The notes beneath the pieces were generated by a model, which had not been told where the DNA came from, did no database searches, and worked only from the letters and a program-made list of their open reading frames with translations. Position numbers and translations under genes: made by a program. From positions 1-47,477 of the IMG/VR virus record IMGVR_UViG_3300025913_000024: a stretch of DNA of 47,477 nt. One strand, written 5' to 3'. Of the stretch, positions 34,534 through 42,492 are shown one piece after another (the first letter of the stretch is position 1; every line of letters begins with the position of its first letter). The stretch comes from a virus.

Positions 34534-34841
34534 TGAAGACCACAGTCAAGGCTCTTGAGAAAGAACACCAAGAATCTGAAGAGATGGATCAATCGTTCGA
34601 GAAGAATCCGGCCAAGAGAGCCATTCAAGAACTCTTCTCAGGTCCATTTCATGGAAATGCTTACAAACGATACTCTTTGGCACAGATCAAGGACAGAGTT
34701 GTAGAAGCTCTAGACAAGGCCATTGAGGATCCAAAGATCATGATCTACAAGGCCACAGCAACCCGTCTTCTTGCTAAAGTCAAGAAGATCAAAGACTCCA
34801 ATGAGCTCCTACTCGTATTGAACGAGTATCTGTTTACCTAA
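34533..34841 (+). CDS. Small protein coupled to clamp loader
   Basis: A 102-residue, charged, helical protein; residues 25-100 (AIQELFSGPFHGNAYKRYSLAQIKDRV...) look compact. Its first base is the last base of the clamp-loader stop codon, so the two are translationally coupled. It could be the small clamp-loader subunit in the sense of T4 gp62, though it is shorter (gp62 has 187 residues) and no motif proves this. Confidence 0.6.
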   Translation: MKTTVKALEKEHQESEEMDQSFEKNPAKRAIQELFSGPFHGNAYKRYSLAQIKDRVVEALDKAIEDPKIMIYKATATRLLAKVKKIKDSNELLLVLNEYLFT

Positions 34842-34842
34842 A

Positions 34843-35700
34843 ATGTCAGAAAAAATAACCAAATATTCCTCGTCCAGGTTGGGAACCTTTGAATCCTGCA
34901 AGTTGAAGTATGATCTTTCATACAATCAAGGTTTGTACGCAGATGATTCCCAGCAAGCTTTAGTCACCAAAAAAGGAACAGCGTTCCACGATTTCGCAGA
35001 ACGTTACACACCAGATTGGACCGAAGAGAAGATTGAAGCAGAGAGACTTGCCATCGAGACAAAGTTCTCTCTTCCTCCAGAGTTCTCTCTTAAAAACCCA
35101 GTCAAGAGGTTCATCGAGTTCTACAATCTTGTGATCCAACCAGTCATCGATTCGGGTGGAAAGTTCCACAGAGAGATCGCATTTGACTTCAGCTTGGATG
35201 GAAAAAGTTTCACAGGTCGATTGGACATCTTGCTTGAGAAAGCAGATGGAACCTTTGTGATCCTTGACCACAAGACCAAGAAATCTACTTCTACCTCGTA
35301 CTACGCAGACCAGATGCTTCTTTACGTCTGGGCTCTTCATAAGCAATTTGGGATCCCAGAGAACGAACTCGCTAGACGAGTCTCTATCTCGATCTTCTTC
35401 CCCTTTGCAAACCCTGATGAACCTGAGGTTTCAAAGTTGATCAAGGCCGTGAAGTTCACGGATGTTCAACTTAATCAAACCAGAGAAAAGAAGAAAGAGT
35501 TGATCCAGATCATTGAATCTGGAGAATGGGAACCAGAACCTACCATCTCTAAGATCTGTGAGTTCTGTTCCTTTGCAGGTATGAAGAAGTACTGCAAACT
35601 ATCCGCCGACGTAGGAATTGTCCCTACTAGGGGAATCATCATAAAGACAAGAGAGTGGGCTCTAAATGTTGAGAAGACTATACCTGTTCGACGTAGATGA
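34843..35700 (+). CDS. PD-(D/E)XK nuclease, RecB/Cas4-like with probable Fe-S cluster
   Basis: A 285-residue nuclease. The active-site motifs are GTAFHDFAERY (His box), FTGRLDILLE (the Asp), and VILDHKTKKS (the D-x-K), which is the RecB/Cas4 order. Cys residues occur once near the N-terminus (FESCKLKYDLS) and three times near the end (CEFCSFAGMKKYC), the spacing used for a 4Fe-4S cluster in Cas4 and AddB. QMLLYVWAL is the conserved Gln-Tyr motif. It probably trims DNA ends during recombination. It sits one base after the small clamp-loader gene and overlaps the HAD gene by 35 bases. Confidence 0.85.
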   Translation: MSEKITKYSSSRLGTFESCKLKYDLSYNQGLYADDSQQALVTKKGTAFHDFAERYTPDWTEEKIEAERLAIETKFSLPPEFSLKNPVKRFIEFYNLVIQPVIDSGGKFHREIAFDFSLDGKSFTGRLDILLEKADGTFVILDHKTKKSTSTSYYADQMLLYVWALHKQFGIPENELARRVSISIFFPFANPDEPEVSKLIKAVKFTDVQLNQTREKKKELIQIIESGEWEPEPTISKICEFCSFAGMKKYCKLSADVGIVPTRGIIIKTREWALNVEKTIPVRRR

Positions 35701-36241
35701 TACTTTAGTCATCTCTAAATCTCAAGTTCTTGTTAAAGTCAAGGGAGAAACCTTAAGACTTCCAACAACCAGATGGAGACATTTCAAAGCAGAGAACCCA
35801 GATGCTGAGGTCTCTTATGAAGAGTTCATGGGTGTAGAGTCTTTGACAGAAGGTGAGTTCGGTCCTGCTTTTTCTCTCTTTACCTATTGGTGTTCAAGAA
35901 AGTACGAAGATATTGATGTCGGGATCTTGACAAATAGGTCTACAGAACCTGGAGTCATCTTCCAAGGTCTTACTGAGTTGTGTCAAAAGTTTAATGATTC
36001 TGAATGTCATGTCAATCCAAACTTGATCTTTGCAACCAATAGTGCTTTCTACTATCCTCTGTTAAAGCACATGTCTCCATCTGAACAAAAGGCAGAGATC
36101 GTAGAAGCCATGATTCCTGAATATTCTACCATTTTTTTCATTGATGATGACCATGCTAACTTGGCTGCAGTTGGAAAGCTTCATCCTAAGATCATCACGG
36201 TTGATCCTCATAGGTATGCCAAAGATTACTTGGCGTCTTGA
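35666..36241 (+). CDS. HAD-family phosphatase
   Basis: A 191-residue HAD hydrolase. Motif I is FDVDDTL (residues 8-14), motif II VGILTNRS, and motif IV IFFIDDDHANL. The Lys of motif III is probably in KAEIVEAM. Such phage proteins may act on nucleotides or on the 3'-phosphates of nucleic acids, as in the T4 Pnkp phosphatase domain; a pairing with the P-loop kinase at 32838 is possible. It starts 35 bases within the upstream gene. Confidence 0.78.
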   Translation: MLRRLYLFDVDDTLVISKSQVLVKVKGETLRLPTTRWRHFKAENPDAEVSYEEFMGVESLTEGEFGPAFSLFTYWCSRKYEDIDVGILTNRSTEPGVIFQGLTELCQKFNDSECHVNPNLIFATNSAFYYPLLKHMSPSEQKAEIVEAMIPEYSTIFFIDDDHANLAAVGKLHPKIITVDPHRYAKDYLAS

Positions 36242-36270
36242 GACGTAATCGTGGATTTTCCACTAACTAT

Positions 36271-36285
36271 CCTATCAAAGATAGG
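36271..36285 (+). promoter_or_regulatory. Hairpin that covers the ribosome binding site of the AAA+ gene
   Basis: CCTATC-AAA-GATAGG forms a six-bp hairpin whose right arm ends within the Shine-Dalgarno AGGAG (36283-36287) of the AAA+ gene, with a CACTAACT element just upstream (36261-36268). It would partly hide the site in the mRNA, so translation may be controlled. This is by eye only. Confidence 0.4.
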
Positions 36286-36293
36286 AGATCTTC

Positions 36294-38189
36294 ATGGCAG
36301 AATTGAAGCCCGGCATTTGGCCTGTCAAACCCACTCAGTTTAAGCAAATTGACCCCAACTATCCTCATAGTGGTTTTCTACCAGCAGAACCTGGCGAGCA
36401 AGAAGGCTTTGTAACTCCTTTCAAACACAGGTATCCATCTGATGGTGGTTCTCAGAACATCCATCCTTCCCAAACCAGCGAGATCTGGAAGAACAGAGGA
36501 AAGGACAAGTATCGAGACATCAACCCAACTGAAGCTCCAGACTTTGACCGCTATTCAACTCCTCAGAGTGCCATTCAGGCTGCTAACAAAGGTGTAGCGG
36601 GAATGGGAAACCCTAACGAAGCTGATGCCTCAAACCTAGGAGCAATTGTGCAAAAGAACGATCTAGCTGTAAGGTCCAAGAGACCATCCGGTTCCTTCAA
36701 GGAAGCCATCGACATCGCCTTAGAGTATGACTCTGAACAAGACGATGAAGACTCAGAAGGTCTTGATACCCTTGAGCATGCTCACGAGCATCCTCACACT
36801 GAGACTGAAACCACCGAAACTTACAAAGAAAGAGTTAAGAACACCGCCATCAGACTTGTTGAAGCTACCGCAAAACAGGAATCTGTTGCTGAGTTCGTTA
36901 ATATGAACCCACAAGGAACTCTTGACGACTACTTGGCTTGGGCCAAGAAGAACGGAAAGCCTCCTGTTTCTTACGTCTCTTACAGAGTCATGAGACAGAA
37001 CATTCTTTCTGGAATGGCTAGTTACTTGACTCCAGAAGCTCAAGCAGCTTCTCAGAGACCTGAGTTTGACAGATCTAAGGCAACCGGTCCTCTTGCTGAC
37101 CTTTTGAACCTAGTTGACACAGCAACTGATGAAGAACTCAGAACCGAAGCTTCGGTTGCTGAAAAGTTCTCTTCTATCTGGGCAACTGCTTACAACTGTG
37201 CTAGAGGAAAGTCCATCAAGAGACACGCCTTCATCTGTGGTGCTCCTGGTGTTGGTAAGACCTTCACCTTGAAGACCGCTATTGAGAAAGGTCTTGCTCA
37301 AACCTCCGATACTCTAGTCAAGAGACGCGGTTCTATCGGTAAAGCACAATCAGACATCCTAGCCTTCCTCTATGAGAAGAAAGATGGCCACGTTATCGTT
37401 CTTGATGACTGTGACGGCTTCCTTACCGGAGCTGATGACGACGTTATCAACATCCTCAAGGCCGCAATGGACCCAGACGATCCTGAAGTTTCCATCTCCA
37501 GCACGATGAGAAGAATGGTTGCTAAGAAGCTTGGTCTTCTTGGTGAGTCTACTCGTCATGATGGTGTTAAGTTTCTCCAAGACAGACTTTATGGTCGTAG
37601 ATTCACCGAGGACGAAGATGACCTTGCCGGCGGTGATGAGGAAGAAGAAACCCCAGAACAACCAGAGAGCGAAGACATCGAGGCAGAAGGAGAAGAGGAC
37701 TTTGGAGAACTTCCAGAGACTTTCAAGTTCCTTTCTAGGATCATCTTCATCTCTAACCTCCGCAGAGCAGACGTTCCAGAAGCCATCATTGACCGTTGTA
37801 AGGTCGATGAGCTTGTTCTTTCTAGAACTGAGATCATGGAAAGAATCCGAGAGGTTCTTCCTGAGCTCTTGAAGAACGAAGACAAGTATACTCCAGAAGA
37901 ACTTGATTGGGCAAAGACCAACGTTTACAAGTGGTTAGCTGCTACCGTTCAGGCAGATGCTGAAGGTGCTTCTATTCCAACTCCTCAAGGAGCTATCGCT
38001 CCGGACATCAAGGTCAGCATTACCTTCCGACTCTTTATTGACTTGGTTGATACCTGGTTGTTCATGTCTACTCAAGGCTACCAAGAAGGATTAACTCTTG
38101 AAGCTCTTGAGAAGAAGATGACCCTCCCATTTATCATCAGAGTTATCTTCCCAGCTCTTAAGGGTGACGCAAGACCAAAAAGGCGCTAA
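36294..38189 (+). CDS. AAA+ ATPase with disordered N-terminus and acidic insert
   Basis: A 631-residue protein. Residues 1-130 are Pro/Asn/Gln-rich with no predicted fold; 150-190 are acidic and His-rich (EHAHEHPHTETETTE). Walker A GAPGVGKT is at residues 316-323, Walker B VIVLDDCD near 368, and IIFISNL (sensor 1) with DRCK (possible Arg finger) near 485-505. Between these, an acidic insert (residues about 440-470, EEEETPEQPESEDIEAEGEE) interrupts the domain. I cannot place it in a named AAA+ family; it is not clearly a terminase, helicase or clamp loader. Its Shine-Dalgarno is covered by a hairpin. It is followed by a partner gene five bases away. Confidence 0.7.
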   Translation: MAELKPGIWPVKPTQFKQIDPNYPHSGFLPAEPGEQEGFVTPFKHRYPSDGGSQNIHPSQTSEIWKNRGKDKYRDINPTEAPDFDRYSTPQSAIQAANKGVAGMGNPNEADASNLGAIVQKNDLAVRSKRPSGSFKEAIDIALEYDSEQDDEDSEGLDTLEHAHEHPHTETETTETYKERVKNTAIRLVEATAKQESVAEFVNMNPQGTLDDYLAWAKKNGKPPVSYVSYRVMRQNILSGMASYLTPEAQAASQRPEFDRSKATGPLADLLNLVDTATDEELRTEASVAEKFSSIWATAYNCARGKSIKRHAFICGAPGVGKTFTLKTAIEKGLAQTSDTLVKRRGSIGKAQSDILAFLYEKKDGHVIVLDDCDGFLTGADDDVINILKAAMDPDDPEVSISSTMRRMVAKKLGLLGESTRHDGVKFLQDRLYGRRFTEDEDDLAGGDEEEETPEQPESEDIEAEGEEDFGELPETFKFLSRIIFISNLRRADVPEAIIDRCKVDELVLSRTEIMERIREVLPELLKNEDKYTPEELDWAKTNVYKWLAATVQADAEGASIPTPQGAIAPDIKVSITFRLFIDLVDTWLFMSTQGYQEGLTLEALEKKMTLPFIIRVIFPALKGDARPKRR

Positions 38190-38193
38190 TTCC

Positions 38194-39495
38194 ATGCAAG
38201 AAAACGGTGCCATCCTCGTCACAGACGTCAGGTACAAGTCTAATCCTTTCCTAGTTAAGCAACTTAACTGGTGGAAAGAAAAGACCTTGTACGACGTTCT
38301 GGTGAATGGAGACCTAAACTCATTGGTGTCTCATGCCTTCAAAGAAGGATATGAGCACCTCATTGTCTTGTCTCCTGAGAATGACATTGATCTTCAGGAA
38401 CAAACCATTTACAGATCCTATGATAGGATGTTCGAGTCCATCAGGTTTGTAGAAGAGGTTGGACCAAGAGTTCACATGAGAGAAGCAGACCCTGCTCAGG
38501 CTCAACAACCTGGAACTCAGCAAGCTGCTCAGCCACAGCCTCAACCAGCTCCTGCCAACAGTCCAGCATCTCTAACTCTGTTTGCTATGAACGCCAACCC
38601 TCCATTGAAGGGTTTTAAGAATGTCATCAGTTCTTTCTCTGGTTTGAAACTAGCACAAGGAACCAAACTTCTTAAGGTCTTGATGCCTCCTGAGGCTAAC
38701 ACCCTTGGAGCAGACTTCAGATTCAGCATCCTTCCAGAGTTCTATCCAGACGCAGCAAAGTCAAAAGCTTTTGATGAAAAGGATTGGTTTCCACTAGGAA
38801 CTGATCAACCAATAGCCACAACCATCCAGGGAATACTCACAGCCATGAAGGTGGCTAACCCAGCGGCCTTCCCAATCTATGTAGGTGGTAGCCAAGTTGC
38901 TGCAGCCAAGTTGATTCAGGCTCTTCAAGCTGGAGGGTTTGCTCTTCAACAAGGTCCTCAAGTCAACGGTTCTGACAATGTAGACACGACCATTGGACCA
39001 GCAGCTGTTAAGATCTGTGACCAAGCCAACATCACTGGAAAGAAACCAGAAGAGGCCAAGAAGATCAGAGACACAGCTACCAAAGGTAAGGCTGTTAAGA
39101 TCGATGAGAAGCAGAAACTTGCTGTTAAGTTGTTCTTAGGATATTGGTCTTACGCCAACAACCTCATTGACCTCAAAGCTAACCCAAGATCTGGTAAGAA
39201 CCTTGCTTACTTCAAGAACCTTCTTTCTGCTGAAGACAAAGCTGTTGTGGATGAAGTGTCTGATGCCATTGGTATCAAGAACGCTGTTACTGCTGCTCAG
39301 AACATTGGTAGATTGGTTGGATTGGGTCCTAACGACGAAAAAGATAAGGACAAGGACAAGAATAAAAAAGAGGAAGACAAAGCTCCCTCTCAAGATACCA
39401 CCATCTCTCCAGATGGCGGAAAACACGTATTCGATGTTGCTGCTATTGTTCTTGCTCCAGAGTTTCAATCACTCTACTCTAAGCTTGACCTTTAA
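38194..39495 (+). CDS. Unknown protein with Pro/Gln linker, partner of the AAA+ gene
   Basis: A 433-residue protein from the ATG at 38194; an in-frame GTG at 38164 lies inside the AAA+ gene and is less likely. Residues 1-95 form a compact domain (KSNPFLVKQLNWWKEKTLYDV ...). A linker of Gln, Pro and Ala (about residues 97-125) follows, then a second domain and a C-terminal Lys/Asp-rich segment (KDKDKNKKEEDK). Unknown function. Tight spacing with the AAA+ gene suggests they form one complex. It ends at a TTAA shared with the stop of the converging sigma gene. Confidence 0.65.
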   Translation: MQENGAILVTDVRYKSNPFLVKQLNWWKEKTLYDVLVNGDLNSLVSHAFKEGYEHLIVLSPENDIDLQEQTIYRSYDRMFESIRFVEEVGPRVHMREADPAQAQQPGTQQAAQPQPQPAPANSPASLTLFAMNANPPLKGFKNVISSFSGLKLAQGTKLLKVLMPPEANTLGADFRFSILPEFYPDAAKSKAFDEKDWFPLGTDQPIATTIQGILTAMKVANPAAFPIYVGGSQVAAAKLIQALQAGGFALQQGPQVNGSDNVDTTIGPAAVKICDQANITGKKPEEAKKIRDTATKGKAVKIDEKQKLAVKLFLGYWSYANNLIDLKANPRSGKNLAYFKNLLSAEDKAVVDEVSDAIGIKNAVTAAQNIGRLVGLGPNDEKDKDKDKNKKEEDKAPSQDTTISPDGGKHVFDVAAIVLAPEFQSLYSKLDL

Positions 39496-40169
39496 AGCTT
39501 GAATCTGTTGGAGATCTCTTCAACTAGAGACTCTAGAGCTTTGATCTCTTTGATCCCCAAAGTATACACTTTCTCAAAAGACTCTTTCCAATTCTTGAGT
39601 CTAGGCTTTCTGATGTACATCAAGATGTAAGGTCTAGCTATCATCCTTAGATGATAAGGAGCGATCTCGTCAAAGTCCTTCAAGGTCTTTTGAACCACTT
39701 GAAAGAAGTCTTGTTCTGAGTTGTGATCAAACTCAGGTTCGTAACTCTCATTGTGAGAGTTCACAGCACTCAAATGGAACCGCTCTGTCAACTCGCCTAA
39801 CTCTGTGCTATGGTCTGTGCCATCTCCAAGAGCTGCATTGAGTGATAGTTCGCTATCCACATTTCGTTGCTTACTGCTGTAAAGAGTCTCAAGAACCTTC
39901 CACTTTAACAGACCACCAAATGATGCTGTGACGATGAAGTCATCCTGTTCTAGATACCTAGACATGAACTTGCTGGCAGCATCGATAGCGACAGCCTGAA
40001 CGTGGTCAGGATCAAGAAATTTCCTGTTCTTCGTCATCTTCAAAGCCAAAGATCTTGCGTACAAGATCAAGACCTCATACATCTTCTTCCAGGCATCAGG
40101 ATCCTTGGTTTTGAGATAGATGGTTTGGAGATTTTCTAGATCAACTTCAGTCTTAGGCTTAGCTGCCAT
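39492..40169 (-). CDS. Late transcription sigma factor, gp55-like
   Basis: A 225-residue protein with a sigma70 region 2-like core at about residues 30-105: YARSLALKMTKNRKFLD, DHVQAVAIDAASKFMSRYLE, then ASFGGLLKWKVLETLYSSKQ, which matches the core-binding and -10-recognition helices. In T4, gp55 is such a minimal sigma that depends on the sliding clamp for activity. The gene lies two bases after the clamp candidate gene, which supports the role. The C-terminal part (EKVYTLGIKEIKALE...) may bind the clamp. GGAG stands upstream of the ATG. Confidence 0.75.
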   Translation of the reverse strand: MAAKPKTEVDLENLQTIYLKTKDPDAWKKMYEVLILYARSLALKMTKNRKFLDPDHVQAVAIDAASKFMSRYLEQDDFIVTASFGGLLKWKVLETLYSSKQRNVDSELSLNAALGDGTDHSTELGELTERFHLSAVNSHNESYEPEFDHNSEQDFFQVVQKTLKDFDEIAPYHLRMIARPYILMYIRKPRLKNWKESFEKVYTLGIKEIKALESLVEEISNRFKL

Positions 40170-40171
40170 CT

Positions 40172-41380
40172 TTACTCCGTCAACTTTGCAAACACAACGT
40201 CAAGGTCTCTTTGTCCTGAAGAGTTCTCAAGATAGAATCTAACACCCGCTCCGTTCTGTTCATCTGGTTTTGCATCGTTAAACTCAAGAGTGACTTGGTC
40301 ATCATCGCTGAGTGGTTCAATAGTTGTCTTGAGTGCATCACTGATGAGGATGAACTCTGCGTTCTCAATCTCTGGTTGAGTCTGTTCAATGATCTCTTCT
40401 ACATCAAGAACCTTGTTGATGTCTGTGGTAGGATGTTGATACTTGAGGTTCAAGATCTTTTGATCGGTCCACTCAAACGTGATTGGCTTCCAGATGCTAG
40501 CCTCGTACATGCCTGAGAAGAACTCAATAGCTTCCTTGAGCTTAGAAACCTTGATACCTAGTCTGGTTCGTCTAAGAGCATCAGGTGTGATTGCTTCAAG
40601 GTCTGAGTCACTAGGGATTGAGATGTTACAGGTTTCCACCATGATAATGAACCTGAAGTTCTTCACATAAGGGTGTTCCCAACAAACTGTTCTAGTAGCT
40701 TCGTCATAGTAGACAACGTCTGTCTGCTCTAGAAACTCGAAAAGACTGAGAACGTTCTTATGTAGAGAAAAGAAATCCAACTTGGAGTTTCCATAGTTAG
40801 CTGTCCCGTTCTCTCTGTAGATGATCGTTCTGTCAGCGTAAATCAAGTGATCCGGATAAACAGCGATCGAGTTGTTCTTGATGTTCACCCCCATGAAAGA
40901 CATGGCTTTCTTAGAGAAGGTCATGAACTCAGGAGAGAGTTGAAGCTGAACACCCTTGTCCTTGATCGCAGGAGATCTGTTGTCATAGAATGACATCAAC
41001 TCCACTAGATCTGGATTGGTGAGTTCAATGTTGTTGACACTCAAGGTGATCCTATCATCCACAGCACCCTGAAGTCTCAGGGTGGTAGGAGTGAAGGTAT
41101 AGATCATTTGAAGGTCGCCTTGTCCTGCGGTCTTCTTTGCTGCGTTGACAAACTTAGAGATGTCACACAATACAGCGAAAGGAGTCTCTACCTTTTCCTT
41201 GAGAGGGATCTCATAGGAGAACATGGACTTCACTCCCTTCAAGTAAACCTTGAGGGAGGTGTCCTGTAGAACGAGGTAAGATTTAGAAAAGGATGACATG
41301 AGGTAACTGAAAAGCTTGTTCTTGAGGACGATAGCTTTTACAGAATCATTTGATAGAGTTGTTCGTACTATGTTAGCCAT
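40172..41380 (-). CDS. Sliding clamp candidate (DNA polymerase processivity factor)
   Basis: A 402-residue protein that looks like a clamp: repeated beta-alpha-beta segments (MFSYEIPLKEK, LQMIYTFTPTTLRLQG, ITLSVNNIELTNPDL), and an end (RDLDVVFAKLTE) that recalls the C-terminal strand of beta clamps. The length is closer to the bacterial beta clamp (about 366) than to T4 gp45 (228). Its neighbours are recA/uvsX upstream and the sigma gene downstream, and the clamp loader is also in this window, so the role is well supported by context. No decisive motif exists in this family. Confidence 0.65.
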   Translation of the reverse strand: MANIVRTTLSNDSVKAIVLKNKLFSYLMSSFSKSYLVLQDTSLKVYLKGVKSMFSYEIPLKEKVETPFAVLCDISKFVNAAKKTAGQGDLQMIYTFTPTTLRLQGAVDDRITLSVNNIELTNPDLVELMSFYDNRSPAIKDKGVQLQLSPEFMTFSKKAMSFMGVNIKNNSIAVYPDHLIYADRTIIYRENGTANYGNSKLDFFSLHKNVLSLFEFLEQTDVVYYDEATRTVCWEHPYVKNFRFIIMVETCNISIPSDSDLEAITPDALRRTRLGIKVSKLKEAIEFFSGMYEASIWKPITFEWTDQKILNLKYQHPTTDINKVLDVEEIIEQTQPEIENAEFILISDALKTTIEPLSDDDQVTLEFNDAKPDEQNGAGVRFYLENSSGQRDLDVVFAKLTE

Positions 41381-41400
41381 TTGATTAATATAAGATCTAG

Positions 41401-42492
41401 TTAGTCTTCAGATGAAGCATCACTTAGAACTTCTTCAGGGTTGATCTCAGGAGGAAGTGTTTCATCCTCGTCATCGTAACCAGTAGCTCCCTCAACGTCA
41501 AGAATCGTGGTTCCCATCAACATCTGGTTGATTTGATCCTTGATCTCTTTGTACTCTGCTGGGTGAGCATTGAGCCAATCTTGAACCTTCTCAAGTCCAT
41601 TTAGGTTGAATCCGTACTTCTCAGACTTGTACCAAGCACCTGCACGAGTGATGACTCCTAACTGAGTAACAAAGTCAATGTACTCACTGTCGACATCAAA
41701 ACCAGTTTTGAAGTTCAAGTTGAGTTCAGCATCTCGGAATGGAATGCCTGCTTTGTTCTTACCGTTTCGAACACGAATGACGATACCAACGATCTCACCC
41801 TTGTCCTTGATGGTATCGATCTTGGTGATTCGGTTTCTAACTGAAGCGTAGAACTTGATGGCCTTTCCATCAGCAACTCTGAAGTCTGGTCCTGGTCCAA
41901 AACTCTGGTTCTCACGTTCCTGGCTGACGATGATCATTCCAACGTCGTATCGTTCCAGAATAGGGTTGAATTTCTTAAGTCCAGCTGCGAACAGACGTGC
42001 CGTTCCGCCGAAGTCAGCTTTTCCAAACTCTGCTGCCATAACTGCTGCAGAAGGAGTGGTAGAAGCACTGTCCCAGATGATCAAACCAATGTCGTTAGGG
42101 TTGGCTTTTAAGATCTCTTCAACAACTGCGAAACCCTCCTCTCCATTTTCAGGACGAATGAAGACGAACTTGTCTTCACTGATATCAAGACCTAACTTAA
42201 CAGCAAAATCCTTGTCAAAGGTTCTCTCAAAGTCAACATAGATGATGACATTGTGGTCTGGCTGCTTCTGAATCTCAGCTGCGATGTAGGTAGAGAGAGT
42301 AGACTTTCCAGAGGACTCAGGTCCGTGAAACTGGAAGATACGTCCAATAGGAAAACCACCACCGAACAAGAAGTTCAATCTAGGTGAAGATAAGAACATT
42401 CTCTTGACAACACCTGAGACATTAACGTCTCGAATGGTAGACTGGTAGTTCTTTTTAATTTTTGCTAGGCTTGCCTTAAGATTCGAGGCCAT
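41401..42492 (-). CDS. uvsX: RecA/UvsX-like recombinase
   Basis: A 363-residue strand-exchange protein. Walker A is GPESSGKS at residues 57-64. Walker B is GLIIWDSAS near residue 136, FERTFDKDFAVKLG is the adenine-side loop, and the disordered L1/L2 DNA-binding loops fall in the AEFGKADFGGTARLF and ENQSFGPGPDFRVADGKAI stretches. The length and absence of the RecA C-terminal domain resemble T4 UvsX. It drives recombination-dependent replication with the gp47-like and RecB-like nucleases. A good Shine-Dalgarno (AAGGAG) precedes the ATG. It overlaps the upstream winged-helix gene by 17 bases. Confidence 0.88.
   Translation of the reverse strand: MASNLKASLAKIKKNYQSTIRDVNVSGVVKRMFLSSPRLNFLFGGGFPIGRIFQFHGPESSGKSTLSTYIAAEIQKQPDHNVIIYVDFERTFDKDFAVKLGLDISEDKFVFIRPENGEEGFAVVEEILKANPNDIGLIIWDSASTTPSAAVMAAEFGKADFGGTARLFAAGLKKFNPILERYDVGMIIVSQERENQSFGPGPDFRVADGKAIKFYASVRNRITKIDTIKDKGEIVGIVIRVRNGKNKAGIPFRDAELNLNFKTGFDVDSEYIDFVTQLGVITRAGAWYKSEKYGFNLNGLEKVQDWLNAHPAEYKEIKDQINQMLMGTTILDVEGATGYDDEDETLPPEINPEEVLSDASSED

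Noticed and set aside
39492-39495. Special meaning of the overlapping stops of the converging genes
   Set aside because: The TTAA palindrome lets both strands share a stop; compact phage genomes often do this.
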